A stretch of 64,000 nt of DNA, from positions 1-64,000 of the forward strand of contig NZ_FQWC01000014.1 of NCBI RefSeq assembly GCF_900129555.1, read 5' to 3'. This DNA is from Flavobacterium defluvii. GTDB taxonomy: Bacteria; Bacteroidota; Bacteroidia; Flavobacteriales; Flavobacteriaceae. A program made the translations under genes and the position numbers. Shown here one piece after another: positions 1 through 9,458 of this stretch. The notes under the pieces were generated by a model. It had not been told where the DNA came from, did not search any database, and saw nothing but the letters and a program-made list of their open reading frames with translations. How positions within the stretch are numbered: the stretch's first letter is position 1; every line of letters begins with the position of its first letter.

Positions 1-2
1 AA

Positions 3-95
3 GATCTTTACGCCATCGCTCACGAAAATGGTGAATTAAACCTTCAAAGCGGTAAACAAGAATTGTTTGAAAATATTATTAACCAATATATTTAA
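3..95 (+). CDS. C-terminal end of an unidentified protein (partial)
   Basis: Only one of the three forward frames is open from the window edge to a stop here. It reads 30 codons ending in ..LFENIINQYI and a TAA at 93-95. The start lies outside the window. The tail is charged and helical in character, and I do not recognise the family. It converges with the minus-strand HTCS gene, and a strong hairpin separates the two. Confidence 0.6.
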   Translation, partial: DLYAIAHENGELNLQSGKQELFENIINQYI

Positions 96-131
96 TTATA
101 TAAAAGCATAATTTCTTAAGATAAATTCGAA

Positions 132-171
132 AAAAAACTGTGTAAATGTCTTTGACTTTGCACAGTTTTTT
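132..171. terminator. Bidirectional terminator hairpin, REP-like core
   Basis: An 11-bp perfect stem (132-142 with 161-171) has A-rich and T-rich outer arms, so it would terminate either strand between two convergent genes. The core, tgtgtaaatg...ctttgcaca, resembles two hairpins near 52.9 and 53.1 kb, with compensatory changes in the stem. Confidence 0.75.
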
Positions 172-289
172 CTTAAAATTTCTTTTATGTATGCACAGAC
201 GCGCAAAACGGTGCGTCTAACACAACGTAACCAACGAATATCACTTTGAGCATAAAGACACACTGCTGTGATCCTCTACAGCTAAAAAA

Positions 290-3200
290 TTACTTATTCA
301 TCGCAATATAATCTGAAGGCGACATTGCAAAATGTTTCTGAAAATTACGCCCAAAACTAGTCTGCGATTTATAACCCACCATTTCGGCGATTTCGTACAT
401 TTTGTAATTTTCGTTTAAAAGCAATTCAGCAGCACGTTTTAAACGAACGATATTAATCAATTCATTCGGACTTAAATTCGAAATATCTTTAATTTTTCGG
501 TATAAAGTCGATCGGCTCATATTCATAATTTCCGCCAGAGATTCAACGCTTAAATCAGAATCTGTAATGTTTTTCAGAATTTCTTCGTCTAATTTTTTCA
601 GGAATTTTTCGTCGGTTTTATTGTGGGCAATGCTTTTAATGTGCGAAAGCGGCGAACTTGCATAATAATTCATAATCTGCTTTCTGTTTTCAATCAGATT
701 ATTTACCTGAACTTTTAAATAATCCATCGAAAATGGTTTGGCGATATACGCATCGGCGCCAACTTCTAGTCCATCGATTTGTGATTTCAAAGAGTTTTTG
801 GCAGTTAATAAAATAACGGGAATATGACTCGTTTCAAGATTCGTTTTAATTTCTTTGCACATTGTAATTCCATCCATAACCGGCATCGAAACATCACTTA
901 TAACCAGCTGAATATTTTCATTATGAATTATTTTTAAAGCACTTTCGCCATTATCGGCTTTTAAGATTGTGTAAAACGGAGCTAATTCTGTTGTAATAAA
1001 ATTCAATAAATCTTCATTGTCTTCGACTACCAAAAGCTGGGTTTTTTCGTGTTTGTTTTCGATTTCTACGGTTTCAGATTCAGTTTCAATTTCTTCTTTT
1101 TCTGGTTCGTTATAAAACATAAATTCTTCTTCCTGACGAAGCGGAACCACAAGTTCAAAAATATTCACTTTAGAATCCGGAATCACCTGCAGGTTTCCAT
1201 TATGCAATTGTGTTAACGAATGCGCCAGCGAAAGTCCAATTCCCGTTCCCGAAGTCGTATCCATATTATCAACTCTGAAAAACGGTTCAAAAATTTTATC
1301 TTTTAAATGAAACGGAATCAGGTTTCCGTCATTTTTTACAATTAGAGTCAGTTTCTTTTCATCTCTAAAAAGTGTTATTGTGGCTTTATCTTTAGAATAT
1401 TTAATCGCATTACTCATTAAATTACTCAGGATTTTTTTGAAAGCTTCTTTATCTACAAAAGCAAAAATATCTTTATCGCCCAATTCGAGATCAAATTCAA
1501 TTCCTCTTTCTTCAATTAATTGACTGAATCTTAAATGTAAATTCCGAACCATCGACGAAATATTCGCTTCCACGAAAGTAAGTTTTAAACCTCCAATTTC
1601 TGATTTTCTAAAATCCAGTAATTCATTTACCAGTTTTAATAAACGCGATGTGTTTTTCTTCATTATAGAAAGATTCTGGGGTACTTCGGGCAATATATGA
1701 TCCATTACCAAAAGTTTTTCCAAAGGACCTTTTATCAATGTCAAAGGCGTTCTGATTTCGTGTGCGACATTCGTAAAAAAGTCAATTTTTGCCTGATAGA
1801 TTTCTTTTTCTTTTTCGTCGTTGAGATGTTTTATTTTTCGATTGTGTTTAATCTGTGTTAGATTTTGCGAATAACGAATGATGTAGTAAAACGAGCCGCA
1901 TATCAGCAGAAAATAGAAAAAGTAAGCATAAGAACTCGCCCAAAACGGAGGCAGAATTCTGATTTTCAGTTCGACTTCTTTACTCCAAACGCCAAAGCTA
2001 TTCAATGATTTTACTTTAAAAACATAATCGCCGGGCGCTAATTCTGTAAAGAAAACTTTGTTGTTACGTTCCAGATAAACCCAGTCGTTGTTTACATTTT
2101 CCAGTTTATACCAATATTCTGTAAGTTCCGGTGCGGTATAATTTAGCGAAGCAAATTCGAGATTAAATGAGGATTGATTATTATCAAGTTCCAGCTCGTC
2201 AATATGCGAAATAGATTGTTTTATAGGCGAATCATTTCCGTTGGCATCAATATCTTTATTGTTAATCTGCAGATTGGTAATAAAAATTGAAGGCGTGTAT
2301 TTGTTTTTGGTAAAATTCTTCGGGTTGAAGCTGATCATTCCATTTAAATTTCCAAAATACATATCGCCGTTTACATCTTTAAAAGCCGATGCATAATTAA
2401 ACTGATCGCTCAATAAACCATTTGCAGTTGTATAAATTTTGATGTTTTTATGATCCGGTGCAAACTTCACCAAACCTTTAGAAGTTGTAAGCCATAAATT
2501 TTTGGAATCATCTTCTAAAATTGAATAAACTACATTACTGGGAAATCCGTTTTTGGTTGTAAATTTTTTAAAAGTTCTCGTTTTTTTATCAAATAAATCC
2601 AGTCCGTTTTCTGTCGCAAACCATAAATTTTTAAAACTGTCTTCAAAAATATAATTGATTGAGTTATTACTTATTCCGTTTGGGTTTTTGTAATCGTAAA
2701 TAAAAACTTCTTTCTTCTTAGTTTTCGGATTATAATAAAATAAACCATCGCGATAACTTCCCGCCCAGAGATTTCCGTCGCTGTCTTCTTTATAAGTAGT
2801 ATAATGTGTACTTTCGGGAAATGTTTTTATGGTTTCAAAATTGTCATTTTTTTCATTGTACACATAAAGTCCCATTGTCGTTATAACAATTAATTCGTCT
2901 TTTTTGGTTTCATAAAATGAAAAAATAAAATTACTTCGCAATCCGGAAGCTGGATTATTGGCGCTATAGTGTCGCACAACGTTACCCGAATTTCGATCTA
3001 AAACATCCAAACCATGTTCAAAAGTTCCCACCCAGATTTTATCTTTTCGGGGCATTAAAGCATGAATATTATAATAAGAAACACTGCTTTTGCTTCCGTT
3101 TGGTAAATACGAAGTAAATTGCTGCGTTCTTGGATTAAATCTATTTAAGCCGGCATCTTCCGTTCCAATCCACAAATCGCCTTTATCATCCTTATGAATT

Positions 3201-4240
3201 TCTCTAACGGCGCTTCCGCTAATGGAATTTTGTCCCTTTTGCGGAAAATATTTCTTGAATTGTGTGTATTGTTTTTGATGGTAATTGATGCCGCCAAAAT
3301 ATGTCCCAATCCAAATTCCATTTTCTTTATCAATCGTAATTGAGTATGCAGCATTATCTGAAATAGCATACGGATCATTATAATTTTTTCTGAGGTTAAC
3401 ACTGGATTTTGTTCTTAAATTATAAACATAAACGCCAGATTCGCTGGCAATCCACAATTCGTCGTTTCCTTTCTTTTTAAACTGACGTACATATACTGGT
3501 TTTTTTGTCGAAAATTCTAAACTCGCAGTTGTTTTGTTGTTAATATTATAAAGTAAAACACCGTCGTCTTGTGTCCCAATGACAATATTATTTTTATCTA
3601 AAACATAAATAACCGTAATCCTGAAATTAGCAGAAGCTGCAGGCGGCGTAATTGGGATATTTTCAAATGAAAGATTCTCTTCAGAATAGCGGTAAATTTT
3701 ATTTAAAGAAGAAGCCCAGATCTGCCCATTTGCATCGCGCGAAATAGAAGTTGCAATAAAATATTTATTAGGATTAAAAGTTTTTGTTTCTTTTTTTGTT
3801 GTAGAATATTTATAAAGAATATTTCCTGAGATGAACCAGATATTTCCATGTTTATCGTGATTGATATCATTTATACGATCGTTAATCGCTTCGTTTAAAA
3901 CCGTAAACTGATCTGTTTTTTTATCATATTGATACAAACCTTTATCGCTTCCAACCCAAATTACGTCTTTATATTCATGCAGAGACTGAATATAATTGCT
4001 TCCAAGACTGTGAATTGGATCGGCATTGCTTCTGTATGTTTTAAAACGATAACCGTCAAATCGGTTTAAACCATCTTTTGTCCCAAACCACATAAAGCCG
4101 TCTTCATCCTGTAAAGAAGTCAAAACCGTGTTGTTTGAAAGTCCTTCTTCAACCTGAAAATGTTTAAAATAATATTCTTGCGCCTGAATAAAATTTATCG
4201 AAAAAATTGAAAAAAATAATAAAAGAAAGAATTTACGCAT
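290..4240 (-). CDS. Hybrid two-component system (HTCS) sensor-regulator
   Basis: One-protein glycan sensor and transcription activator of the Bacteroidota PUL type, anchored in the inner membrane. Visible order over 1316 residues: signal peptide 1-20; periplasmic reg_prop propeller repeats (repeated DLWIGT/NLWFAT-type motifs) about 30-640; Y_Y_Y domain about 690-760; transmembrane segment about 766-790; HisKA with phospho-acceptor His827 (NVAHEIRTP); HATPase with GTGIGLSL near 998-1005; receiver with Asp1116 (LVISDVSMP); AraC-type HTH about 1225-1316. It is complete, with all phosphotransfer residues present. It is divergent from the SusC/SusD pair at 4630 across a 389-nt gap, so it most likely senses a breakdown product of that locus and activates it. 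The ligand cannot be told from sequence. Confidence 0.96.
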   Translation of the reverse strand: MRKFFLLLFFSIFSINFIQAQEYYFKHFQVEEGLSNNTVLTSLQDEDGFMWFGTKDGLNRFDGYRFKTYRSNADPIHSLGSNYIQSLHEYKDVIWVGSDKGLYQYDKKTDQFTVLNEAINDRINDINHDKHGNIWFISGNILYKYSTTKKETKTFNPNKYFIATSISRDANGQIWASSLNKIYRYSEENLSFENIPITPPAASANFRITVIYVLDKNNIVIGTQDDGVLLYNINNKTTASLEFSTKKPVYVRQFKKKGNDELWIASESGVYVYNLRTKSSVNLRKNYNDPYAISDNAAYSITIDKENGIWIGTYFGGINYHQKQYTQFKKYFPQKGQNSISGSAVREIHKDDKGDLWIGTEDAGLNRFNPRTQQFTSYLPNGSKSSVSYYNIHALMPRKDKIWVGTFEHGLDVLDRNSGNVVRHYSANNPASGLRSNFIFSFYETKKDELIVITTMGLYVYNEKNDNFETIKTFPESTHYTTYKEDSDGNLWAGSYRDGLFYYNPKTKKKEVFIYDYKNPNGISNNSINYIFEDSFKNLWFATENGLDLFDKKTRTFKKFTTKNGFPSNVVYSILEDDSKNLWLTTSKGLVKFAPDHKNIKIYTTANGLLSDQFNYASAFKDVNGDMYFGNLNGMISFNPKNFTKNKYTPSIFITNLQINNKDIDANGNDSPIKQSISHIDELELDNNQSSFNLEFASLNYTAPELTEYWYKLENVNNDWVYLERNNKVFFTELAPGDYVFKVKSLNSFGVWSKEVELKIRILPPFWASSYAYFFYFLLICGSFYYIIRYSQNLTQIKHNRKIKHLNDEKEKEIYQAKIDFFTNVAHEIRTPLTLIKGPLEKLLVMDHILPEVPQNLSIMKKNTSRLLKLVNELLDFRKSEIGGLKLTFVEANISSMVRNLHLRFSQLIEERGIEFDLELGDKDIFAFVDKEAFKKILSNLMSNAIKYSKDKATITLFRDEKKLTLIVKNDGNLIPFHLKDKIFEPFFRVDNMDTTSGTGIGLSLAHSLTQLHNGNLQVIPDSKVNIFELVVPLRQEEEFMFYNEPEKEEIETESETVEIENKHEKTQLLVVEDNEDLLNFITTELAPFYTILKADNGESALKIIHNENIQLVISDVSMPVMDGITMCKEIKTNLETSHIPVILLTAKNSLKSQIDGLEVGADAYIAKPFSMDYLKVQVNNLIENRKQIMNYYASSPLSHIKSIAHNKTDEKFLKKLDEEILKNITDSDLSVESLAEIMNMSRSTLYRKIKDISNLSPNELINIVRLKRAAELLLNENYKMYEIAEMVGYKSQTSFGRNFQKHFAMSPSDYIAMNK

Positions 4241-4266
4241 AACTGTGTTTTTTATGATAAAATCGT

Positions 4267-4280
4267 GATTTGTACAAATC
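4267..4280. promoter_or_regulatory. Perfect 14-bp palindrome upstream of HTCS
   Basis: gatttgtacaaatc is a perfect palindrome 26 nt upstream of the HTCS start codon. Its position suits an autoregulatory operator or a 5' mRNA hairpin. No regulator can be assigned. Confidence 0.35.
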
Positions 4281-4340
4281 GTGTCAATATTCTACAAAAT
4301 GTTGCAAGTCTCGATTTTTCTGGTCTTATTTATACAATTT

Positions 4341-4379
4341 GAATCATTTGATATAGAAATTGACACAAATGAATCATTT
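4341..4379. promoter_or_regulatory. Direct repeats in the HTCS/SusC divergent region
   Basis: The 9-mer gaatcattt occurs at 4341-4349 and 4371-4379, exactly 30 bp apart, close to three helical turns. It lies 92-150 bp upstream of the predicted SusC -7 box. AraC-type HTCS activators bind direct repeats upstream of their targets, so this is a candidate HTCS site. The region is AT-rich, so chance is possible. Confidence 0.35.
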
Positions 4380-4470
4380 TATTTTGAATTAAAATCATCT
4401 ACTTTGACTTTTCAAATAAATGATATTGACAATTTTTAGGCTTAAAAAATACATTGTCTATAAAATTAAG

Positions 4471-4499
4471 TTTGAAAAAATATTTCATCAATAATTTTG
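4471..4499 (+). promoter_or_regulatory. Predicted Bacteroidota promoter of susC-1
   Basis: TTTG at 4471-4474, a 17-nt spacer and TAATTTTG at 4492-4499 match the Flavobacterium consensus TTG-N17-23-TAnnTTTG exactly. This implies a 5' untranslated leader of roughly 120 nt before the SusC ATG at 4630. The rest of the 4241-4629 gap is AT-rich with no ORF. Confidence 0.55.
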
Positions 4500-4629
4500 A
4501 AACAAAATGAACGAATTATTAGCACTGAGCAATATTAATTATTTTTTTGCTCGAATCAGAGATGATTAGAATTTTTAAAAAAGAAATGTAAAACCAACCA
4601 AAAAAGAAAACTATCTAAATGACAAATCA

Positions 4630-7600
4630 ATGAAAACAAAGATCACTCAAATTTTAAAGAAGAGATATTACCTCTTGTTTTTCTTTAGTTTATTATTACA
4701 GCAAACGTATGCACAACAGCAAATAACCATAACGGGAAAAGTAGTCTCTACAACAGGAGAATCAATTCCGTTTGCTAATGTTGTCATCAAAAACACAAAA
4801 AACGGTGCCGTTACAGATTTTGACGGAACATACAAAATTACGGCAGCCGGAAATCAAACTCTTGTTTTTAGTTCACAAGGCTACAAAACAGCAGAAGTTG
4901 AAATTAATAACAAAACTTCAATCAATGTTACATTACAGGAAGATGCAATGAAACTCGATGAAATTGTAGTTGTAGGTTATGGTTCTCAGCAGAAAAAAGA
5001 TCTTACAGGAGCAGTTTCGCTGGTAAAAGCAACAGAAATTCAAAAACGTCAGGTGACAACAGTTGCCGATGGATTACAGGGTTTAGTAACAGGAGTTAAA
5101 GTTCGCGGCGGGGGACGTCCGGGGCAAGAAGCTAGTGTTGAAATTCGTGGTCTTAAAAATCTTCAAAATACAAATCCATTATATGTAATTGATGGATTGG
5201 TAACATCTGCAAACAGAGATTTTAACCCAAATGATATCGAATCGATTCAGGTTTTAAAAGATGCATCTGCAGCAGCAATCTATGGTTCGAGAGCGGCAAA
5301 TGGAGTTATTATCATTACAACTAAAAAAGGTAAAAAAGGACCGCTTCAGGTTGAAGTTTCTGCAAAATCAAGTTTTACGGTTATGCCGCGTTACGATTTA
5401 GCCGGAACTGAAGAGTTTGCCAAATTAAACAACATGGCGTATGATAATGCAGGAATGACAAGACAAAACCTTAATATGGCCGTTAATACAGATTGGCAGG
5501 ATGCAGTTTTTAGAACAGGAATGATTCAGGATTATAATGCGAGTTTTTCTGGTGGAAATGAAAATTCTACCTTCTTTATGTCTGGAAATTATTTTGGAAA
5601 TGAGGGAACTGTAATCGGAACTGATTTTGACAGAATTTCATTCCGTGTAAATTCAAGCGGAACAAAAGGAATTTTCAGCATTGGAGAAAATCTTGCAATT
5701 AGTAATTCTAAAACAGACGAAATGTCTGGAAATCCAATTATCGATGTGTATAGAATGACACCAACAATTCCACTTTACGACGCCTCTAATCCTGGAGGTT
5801 ATGGTTACGGAAAACAAGGTGTTGCAGATACTTTTGGAACAAATCCTCTTGCAATTGCTGATTTCGCGAATACAACAAATGAAAATTTTAGAATTAGAGG
5901 GAATATCTGGTCTGAATTAAAATTTGCTCCATGGTTAAAATACCGTTTCAACTTTGGATATGAAACTAGTTTTGATTCCTATAAATTCATGAGAAAAGTT
6001 GGAAACTGGACATTAAATCAGCCGATTGATCCATCTCAGACAGATCAAAATAAAGGAAGATCTCAAACAACATTGTTTGAAAACACTTTGACTTTCAAAA
6101 AAGAATTTGGAAAACATGATATAACTATTTTAGTTGGTCAGACTTTTCAAAAAGACAAATACGATCAAATTTATGGTACAAAGAGAAACCTGCCGATAAA
6201 CTCTGGAAACGGGCAATATTATGAAGTTTTAAACCAGGGAGATTCGCCTGTGGTTGGTGGTTTTATTAATGAAGCTGCTCTTGCATCGTATTTAGGAAGA
6301 ATTGAATACAATTATGATAACCGTTATTTGTTGAATGCTGTTTTAAGACGTGACGGATCATCAAGATTTAGCGATGCAAACAAATGGGGGAATTTCCCTT
6401 CTGTTTCTGCCGGATGGAGAATTAACAACGAATCGTTTTTTAAATCAGAATTCATTAAAGATTTAAAATTAAGAGCGAGTTACGGAGAATTAGGTTCCGG
6501 AAATATCAGAGAGTACGAATACAAAAGCTTCGTTAATAATTTCGGACAAATTGTGTTAGGAAACGATCAAAATTTATACCCTTCGGCTACACAAGTAAAA
6601 TTATCAAATTCGCAGCTGCGCTGGGAGAAATTAAAACAAACCAACTTCGGGTTAGATCTAGGTGTTTTAAATAATGACTTGCGTCTTACGGCAGATTATT
6701 TTATTGCCCGTACAGAAGATGTATTATTTGGTTTCCCAATTTTATTAACTACAGGGAATGATGGCGGAAACCCAATTTCTAATGCTGCAACTGTTGAGAA
6801 TAAAGGTTTTGAATTAGAATTGGCTTACAGCAAAAAAATCAATGAATTCTCATTTAATGCTTCTATCAACTTTACAAAAGTTAATAACAAACTGGTTTCA
6901 TTAGGAAACGGACAAAATGAAAACATTTCTGGTAATACAATTACACGCGCCGGAAATCCGGTAGGAATGTGGTATGTTTTGCAAACAGACGGATTATTCC
7001 AAAACCAACAGGAAATTGATAACTACAAAAATGCAAACGGGCAGGTAATTATGCCGAATGCTGTTCCTGGCGATATTCGTTTTAAAGATGTTAATGGAGA
7101 CGGACAAATTACAAGTACAGATAAAGCTATTGTTGGAAGCCCATGGCCAGAGTTTGAAATGGGTTTAAATGCAGGAGCAGAATACAAAGGTTTCGATTTT
7201 TCGATGAACTGGATTGCTTCGCACGGAGCAACTGTTTATGATGGATTTAGAAGTGTAGTAGATCGTTTTGATGACAATAGTAATTACAGAGCCGGAATCC
7301 AGCCTTGGACACCTGAAAATCCAAATACTGATTTCCCTAGAATTACAAAAGGTTCGACTTTAAACTCAAGAGGAGACAGTGACCGTTTTTTAGAAAATGG
7401 AGATTTTATAAGGCTTAAATACATTGGATTTGGTTACAATTTACCGCAAAGTGTCTTAAAAAATTCTGGTATTTCAAGAGCAAGATTAACATTGTCAGCA
7501 CAAAACATTATTACAATTACTAAATATCAAGGTTTAGATCCTGAATTTACAAACAGCAATATTTTTGAGAGAGGTGTAGATAATGGGGCTTTCCCAAATC

Positions 7601-7638
7601 TAAAAACGTATTCTTTTGGTGTTGAGTTTGGCTTCTAA
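4630..7638 (+). CDS. SusC/RagA-type TonB-dependent outer-membrane transporter
   Basis: Outer-membrane glycan importer that works with the SusD lipoprotein encoded 18 nt downstream. It has 1002 residues: signal peptide about 1-29 ending in TYAQ; carboxypeptidase-D regulatory-like domain about 33-105 (ITGKVVSTTGESIPFANV, then DFDGTYKI); TonB plug opening with IVVVGYGSQQKKDLTGAV at 112-129; a 22-strand barrel to the C-terminus, which ends in FGVEFGF, the expected terminal aromatic signature. The length is normal for the family. It is first in the operon controlled by the divergent HTCS. The substrate is inferred only from the neighbouring GH5-, GH43- and GH2-type enzymes. Confidence 0.95.
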   Translation: MKTKITQILKKRYYLLFFFSLLLQQTYAQQQITITGKVVSTTGESIPFANVVIKNTKNGAVTDFDGTYKITAAGNQTLVFSSQGYKTAEVEINNKTSINVTLQEDAMKLDEIVVVGYGSQQKKDLTGAVSLVKATEIQKRQVTTVADGLQGLVTGVKVRGGGRPGQEASVEIRGLKNLQNTNPLYVIDGLVTSANRDFNPNDIESIQVLKDASAAAIYGSRAANGVIIITTKKGKKGPLQVEVSAKSSFTVMPRYDLAGTEEFAKLNNMAYDNAGMTRQNLNMAVNTDWQDAVFRTGMIQDYNASFSGGNENSTFFMSGNYFGNEGTVIGTDFDRISFRVNSSGTKGIFSIGENLAISNSKTDEMSGNPIIDVYRMTPTIPLYDASNPGGYGYGKQGVADTFGTNPLAIADFANTTNENFRIRGNIWSELKFAPWLKYRFNFGYETSFDSYKFMRKVGNWTLNQPIDPSQTDQNKGRSQTTLFENTLTFKKEFGKHDITILVGQTFQKDKYDQIYGTKRNLPINSGNGQYYEVLNQGDSPVVGGFINEAALASYLGRIEYNYDNRYLLNAVLRRDGSSRFSDANKWGNFPSVSAGWRINNESFFKSEFIKDLKLRASYGELGSGNIREYEYKSFVNNFGQIVLGNDQNLYPSATQVKLSNSQLRWEKLKQTNFGLDLGVLNNDLRLTADYFIARTEDVLFGFPILLTTGNDGGNPISNAATVENKGFELELAYSKKINEFSFNASINFTKVNNKLVSLGNGQNENISGNTITRAGNPVGMWYVLQTDGLFQNQQEIDNYKNANGQVIMPNAVPGDIRFKDVNGDGQITSTDKAIVGSPWPEFEMGLNAGAEYKGFDFSMNWIASHGATVYDGFRSVVDRFDDNSNYRAGIQPWTPENPNTDFPRITKGSTLNSRGDSDRFLENGDFIRLKYIGFGYNLPQSVLKNSGISRARLTLSAQNIITITKYQGLDPEFTNSNIFERGVDNGAFPNLKTYSFGVEFGF

Positions 7639-7656
7639 TTTTAAAAAAATAGTATA

Positions 7657-9180
7657 ATGAAAAAAATAATCATAATAACCGCAGCTTTTCTAGGTCTTGT
7701 TTTTACTGCTTGTGAAAACGAATTAGACCTGAACAGTCCAAATGATATTACAGTAGACCAATATTGGAAAACTGAAAGTGATGCACAAGCTGGTGTAAAC
7801 TCGATTTATGCCATGTTTTACAAAGATGGTCTTTGGGCAAGATGGATATATTTTCGCTTAGATCTTACTTCTGATGAAGGTTATAGCGTAAGCCCATGGA
7901 CAGAATTGGCAGACTGGACCAGATTCAACTATATCAATTATAATTTTTGGGAAGGAAATGCTGTAACATGGAGAGATACCTACAAAGCCATTTTTAGATG
8001 TAATCAGGTTTTAGCAAATGTTCCAAATATCACATTTCAAAATGAAGATGATAAAAAGAAAATTATTGCTCAGGCTAAATTTTTAAGAGCCTTAAACTAC
8101 TATTATGCAGCAGTAATCTGGGAAGATATTCCGTTGGTTTTAGATCCGTCTACACCTGCAGATTTGCCACAGCAAAAAAAGGTTGATGAAATCTGGGCTC
8201 AGGTTGAGAAAGATTTAAACGAGGCTTACGCAGATTTACCAGCGCAATGGACATCAGATCAAACCGGAAGACCGGATAAAGGAGCTGCAAAAGCATTTTT
8301 GGCAAAATTATACATGCAGCAGCACAAATGGCCTGAAGCAAAAACTGCTCTGGAATATCTAATCACAGGGTCTGGCGCAAGATATGGTCTGGTTACAAAT
8401 TATAGAGACAATTTTACAGATGTAAATGAAAACAACAGCGAATCTGTTTTTGAGATTCAGTTTGGAGATCAAAGAAAAGGGGGAACTGGTGAAGATCCAA
8501 ATGCTGCCGTTTCTAGTAACCGTTCTCAATTTTTTGCACCAAGAGGAATTGGATGGTCTGATGGACAAGCTCGTTTTTGGTTAGTAAATGCTTTTAAAGA
8601 AGAAAAAAATAAAGACGGTAATCTTGATATTCGTTTAAGATGGACTTTATACTACCCTCAATTGTTCGCAGATTTTGGAGATAAAACCTATGGAAGGGAT
8701 TGGGAATGGAATAATAATGAAGCTTGGTTTAGAAAAGGAAGCCGTGATTATTATAGAAATAATGAAGATTATTACAGCCAGGTAAACTACAGATTAGTTC
8801 GTTATGCAGATATTTTACTACGTTATGCTGAAGTTTTAAACGAATTGGGAAATACAGCACAAGCTTACCAATATGTTGATTTAGTAAGAGCTCGTGTAAA
8901 CATGAATAATTTGGCCGTTGCACATCCTGAAATTGGAATCGATCATGATAAATTCTTAGAGCGTTTAAAAACAGAAAGAGTTTTAGAATTAGCCGGAGAA
9001 AGCGTGCGTTGGGAAGATTTAAAACGCTGGGGAGATTTAAATACTCAGGCTTCTGTGGATAAAATTGCGCTTCGTGATCCGGACTTTAAAAACTTTAAAG
9101 TGGGTAAAAATCATAGAATGCCAATTCCACAAACGGATGTAGATAATAATCCAAATCTGGAGCAAAACTCTGGATACTAA
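7657..9180 (+). CDS. SusD/RagB-type glycan-binding lipoprotein
   Basis: Surface lipoprotein forming the lid on the SusC channel and binding incoming glycan. It has 507 residues; the lipobox ends at Cys19 (LVFTAC). The helical TPR-like SusD fold is indicated by conserved stretches: QAKFLRALNYYYAAVIWEDIPLV; the NYRLVRYADILLRYAEVLNE segment; and near the end ERVLELAGESVRWEDLKRWG and RMPIPQTDVDNNPNLEQN. These are hallmark RagB/SusD motifs. It is translationally close to SusC and probably shares its promoter. No frameshift or truncation is seen. Confidence 0.95.
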   Translation: MKKIIIITAAFLGLVFTACENELDLNSPNDITVDQYWKTESDAQAGVNSIYAMFYKDGLWARWIYFRLDLTSDEGYSVSPWTELADWTRFNYINYNFWEGNAVTWRDTYKAIFRCNQVLANVPNITFQNEDDKKKIIAQAKFLRALNYYYAAVIWEDIPLVLDPSTPADLPQQKKVDEIWAQVEKDLNEAYADLPAQWTSDQTGRPDKGAAKAFLAKLYMQQHKWPEAKTALEYLITGSGARYGLVTNYRDNFTDVNENNSESVFEIQFGDQRKGGTGEDPNAAVSSNRSQFFAPRGIGWSDGQARFWLVNAFKEEKNKDGNLDIRLRWTLYYPQLFADFGDKTYGRDWEWNNNEAWFRKGSRDYYRNNEDYYSQVNYRLVRYADILLRYAEVLNELGNTAQAYQYVDLVRARVNMNNLAVAHPEIGIDHDKFLERLKTERVLELAGESVRWEDLKRWGDLNTQASVDKIALRDPDFKNFKVGKNHRMPIPQTDVDNNPNLEQNSGY

Positions 9181-9214
9181 AACTGCACATTGGGTGAAAT
9201 TGAGTAAAATTTAA

Positions 9215-9355
9215 TTTTAACACATAGAAACTAGGGTCTTATTGCCTATGCTAAGATTTATATAAAAAGCAAGCTTTAACACATAGTCTATGTTAATTAT
9301 TCTAAGTGAAACGTCTTTAATAGATTCCTAGAGATTATGTTTCTATGTGTTAAAA
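9215..9355. repeat. Intergenic inverted repeat, CACATAG family
   Basis: Perfect 17-bp arms at 9215-9231 and 9339-9355 (core aacacatagaaac) enclose about 107 nt. Related sequence with the same acacatag core lies near 13842 and 32764. This fills most of the 278-nt gap after SusD and could form a long 3' hairpin. Confidence 0.7.
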
Positions 9356-9458
9356 ATAATGTCACCAAATGAATTAAAACTGATTTTTTTGAGGGAATCA
9401 GCTGTATTAGTCTGATTCCCTTATCATAAAGAACGATTGTTCATAATAACAAACTGAA

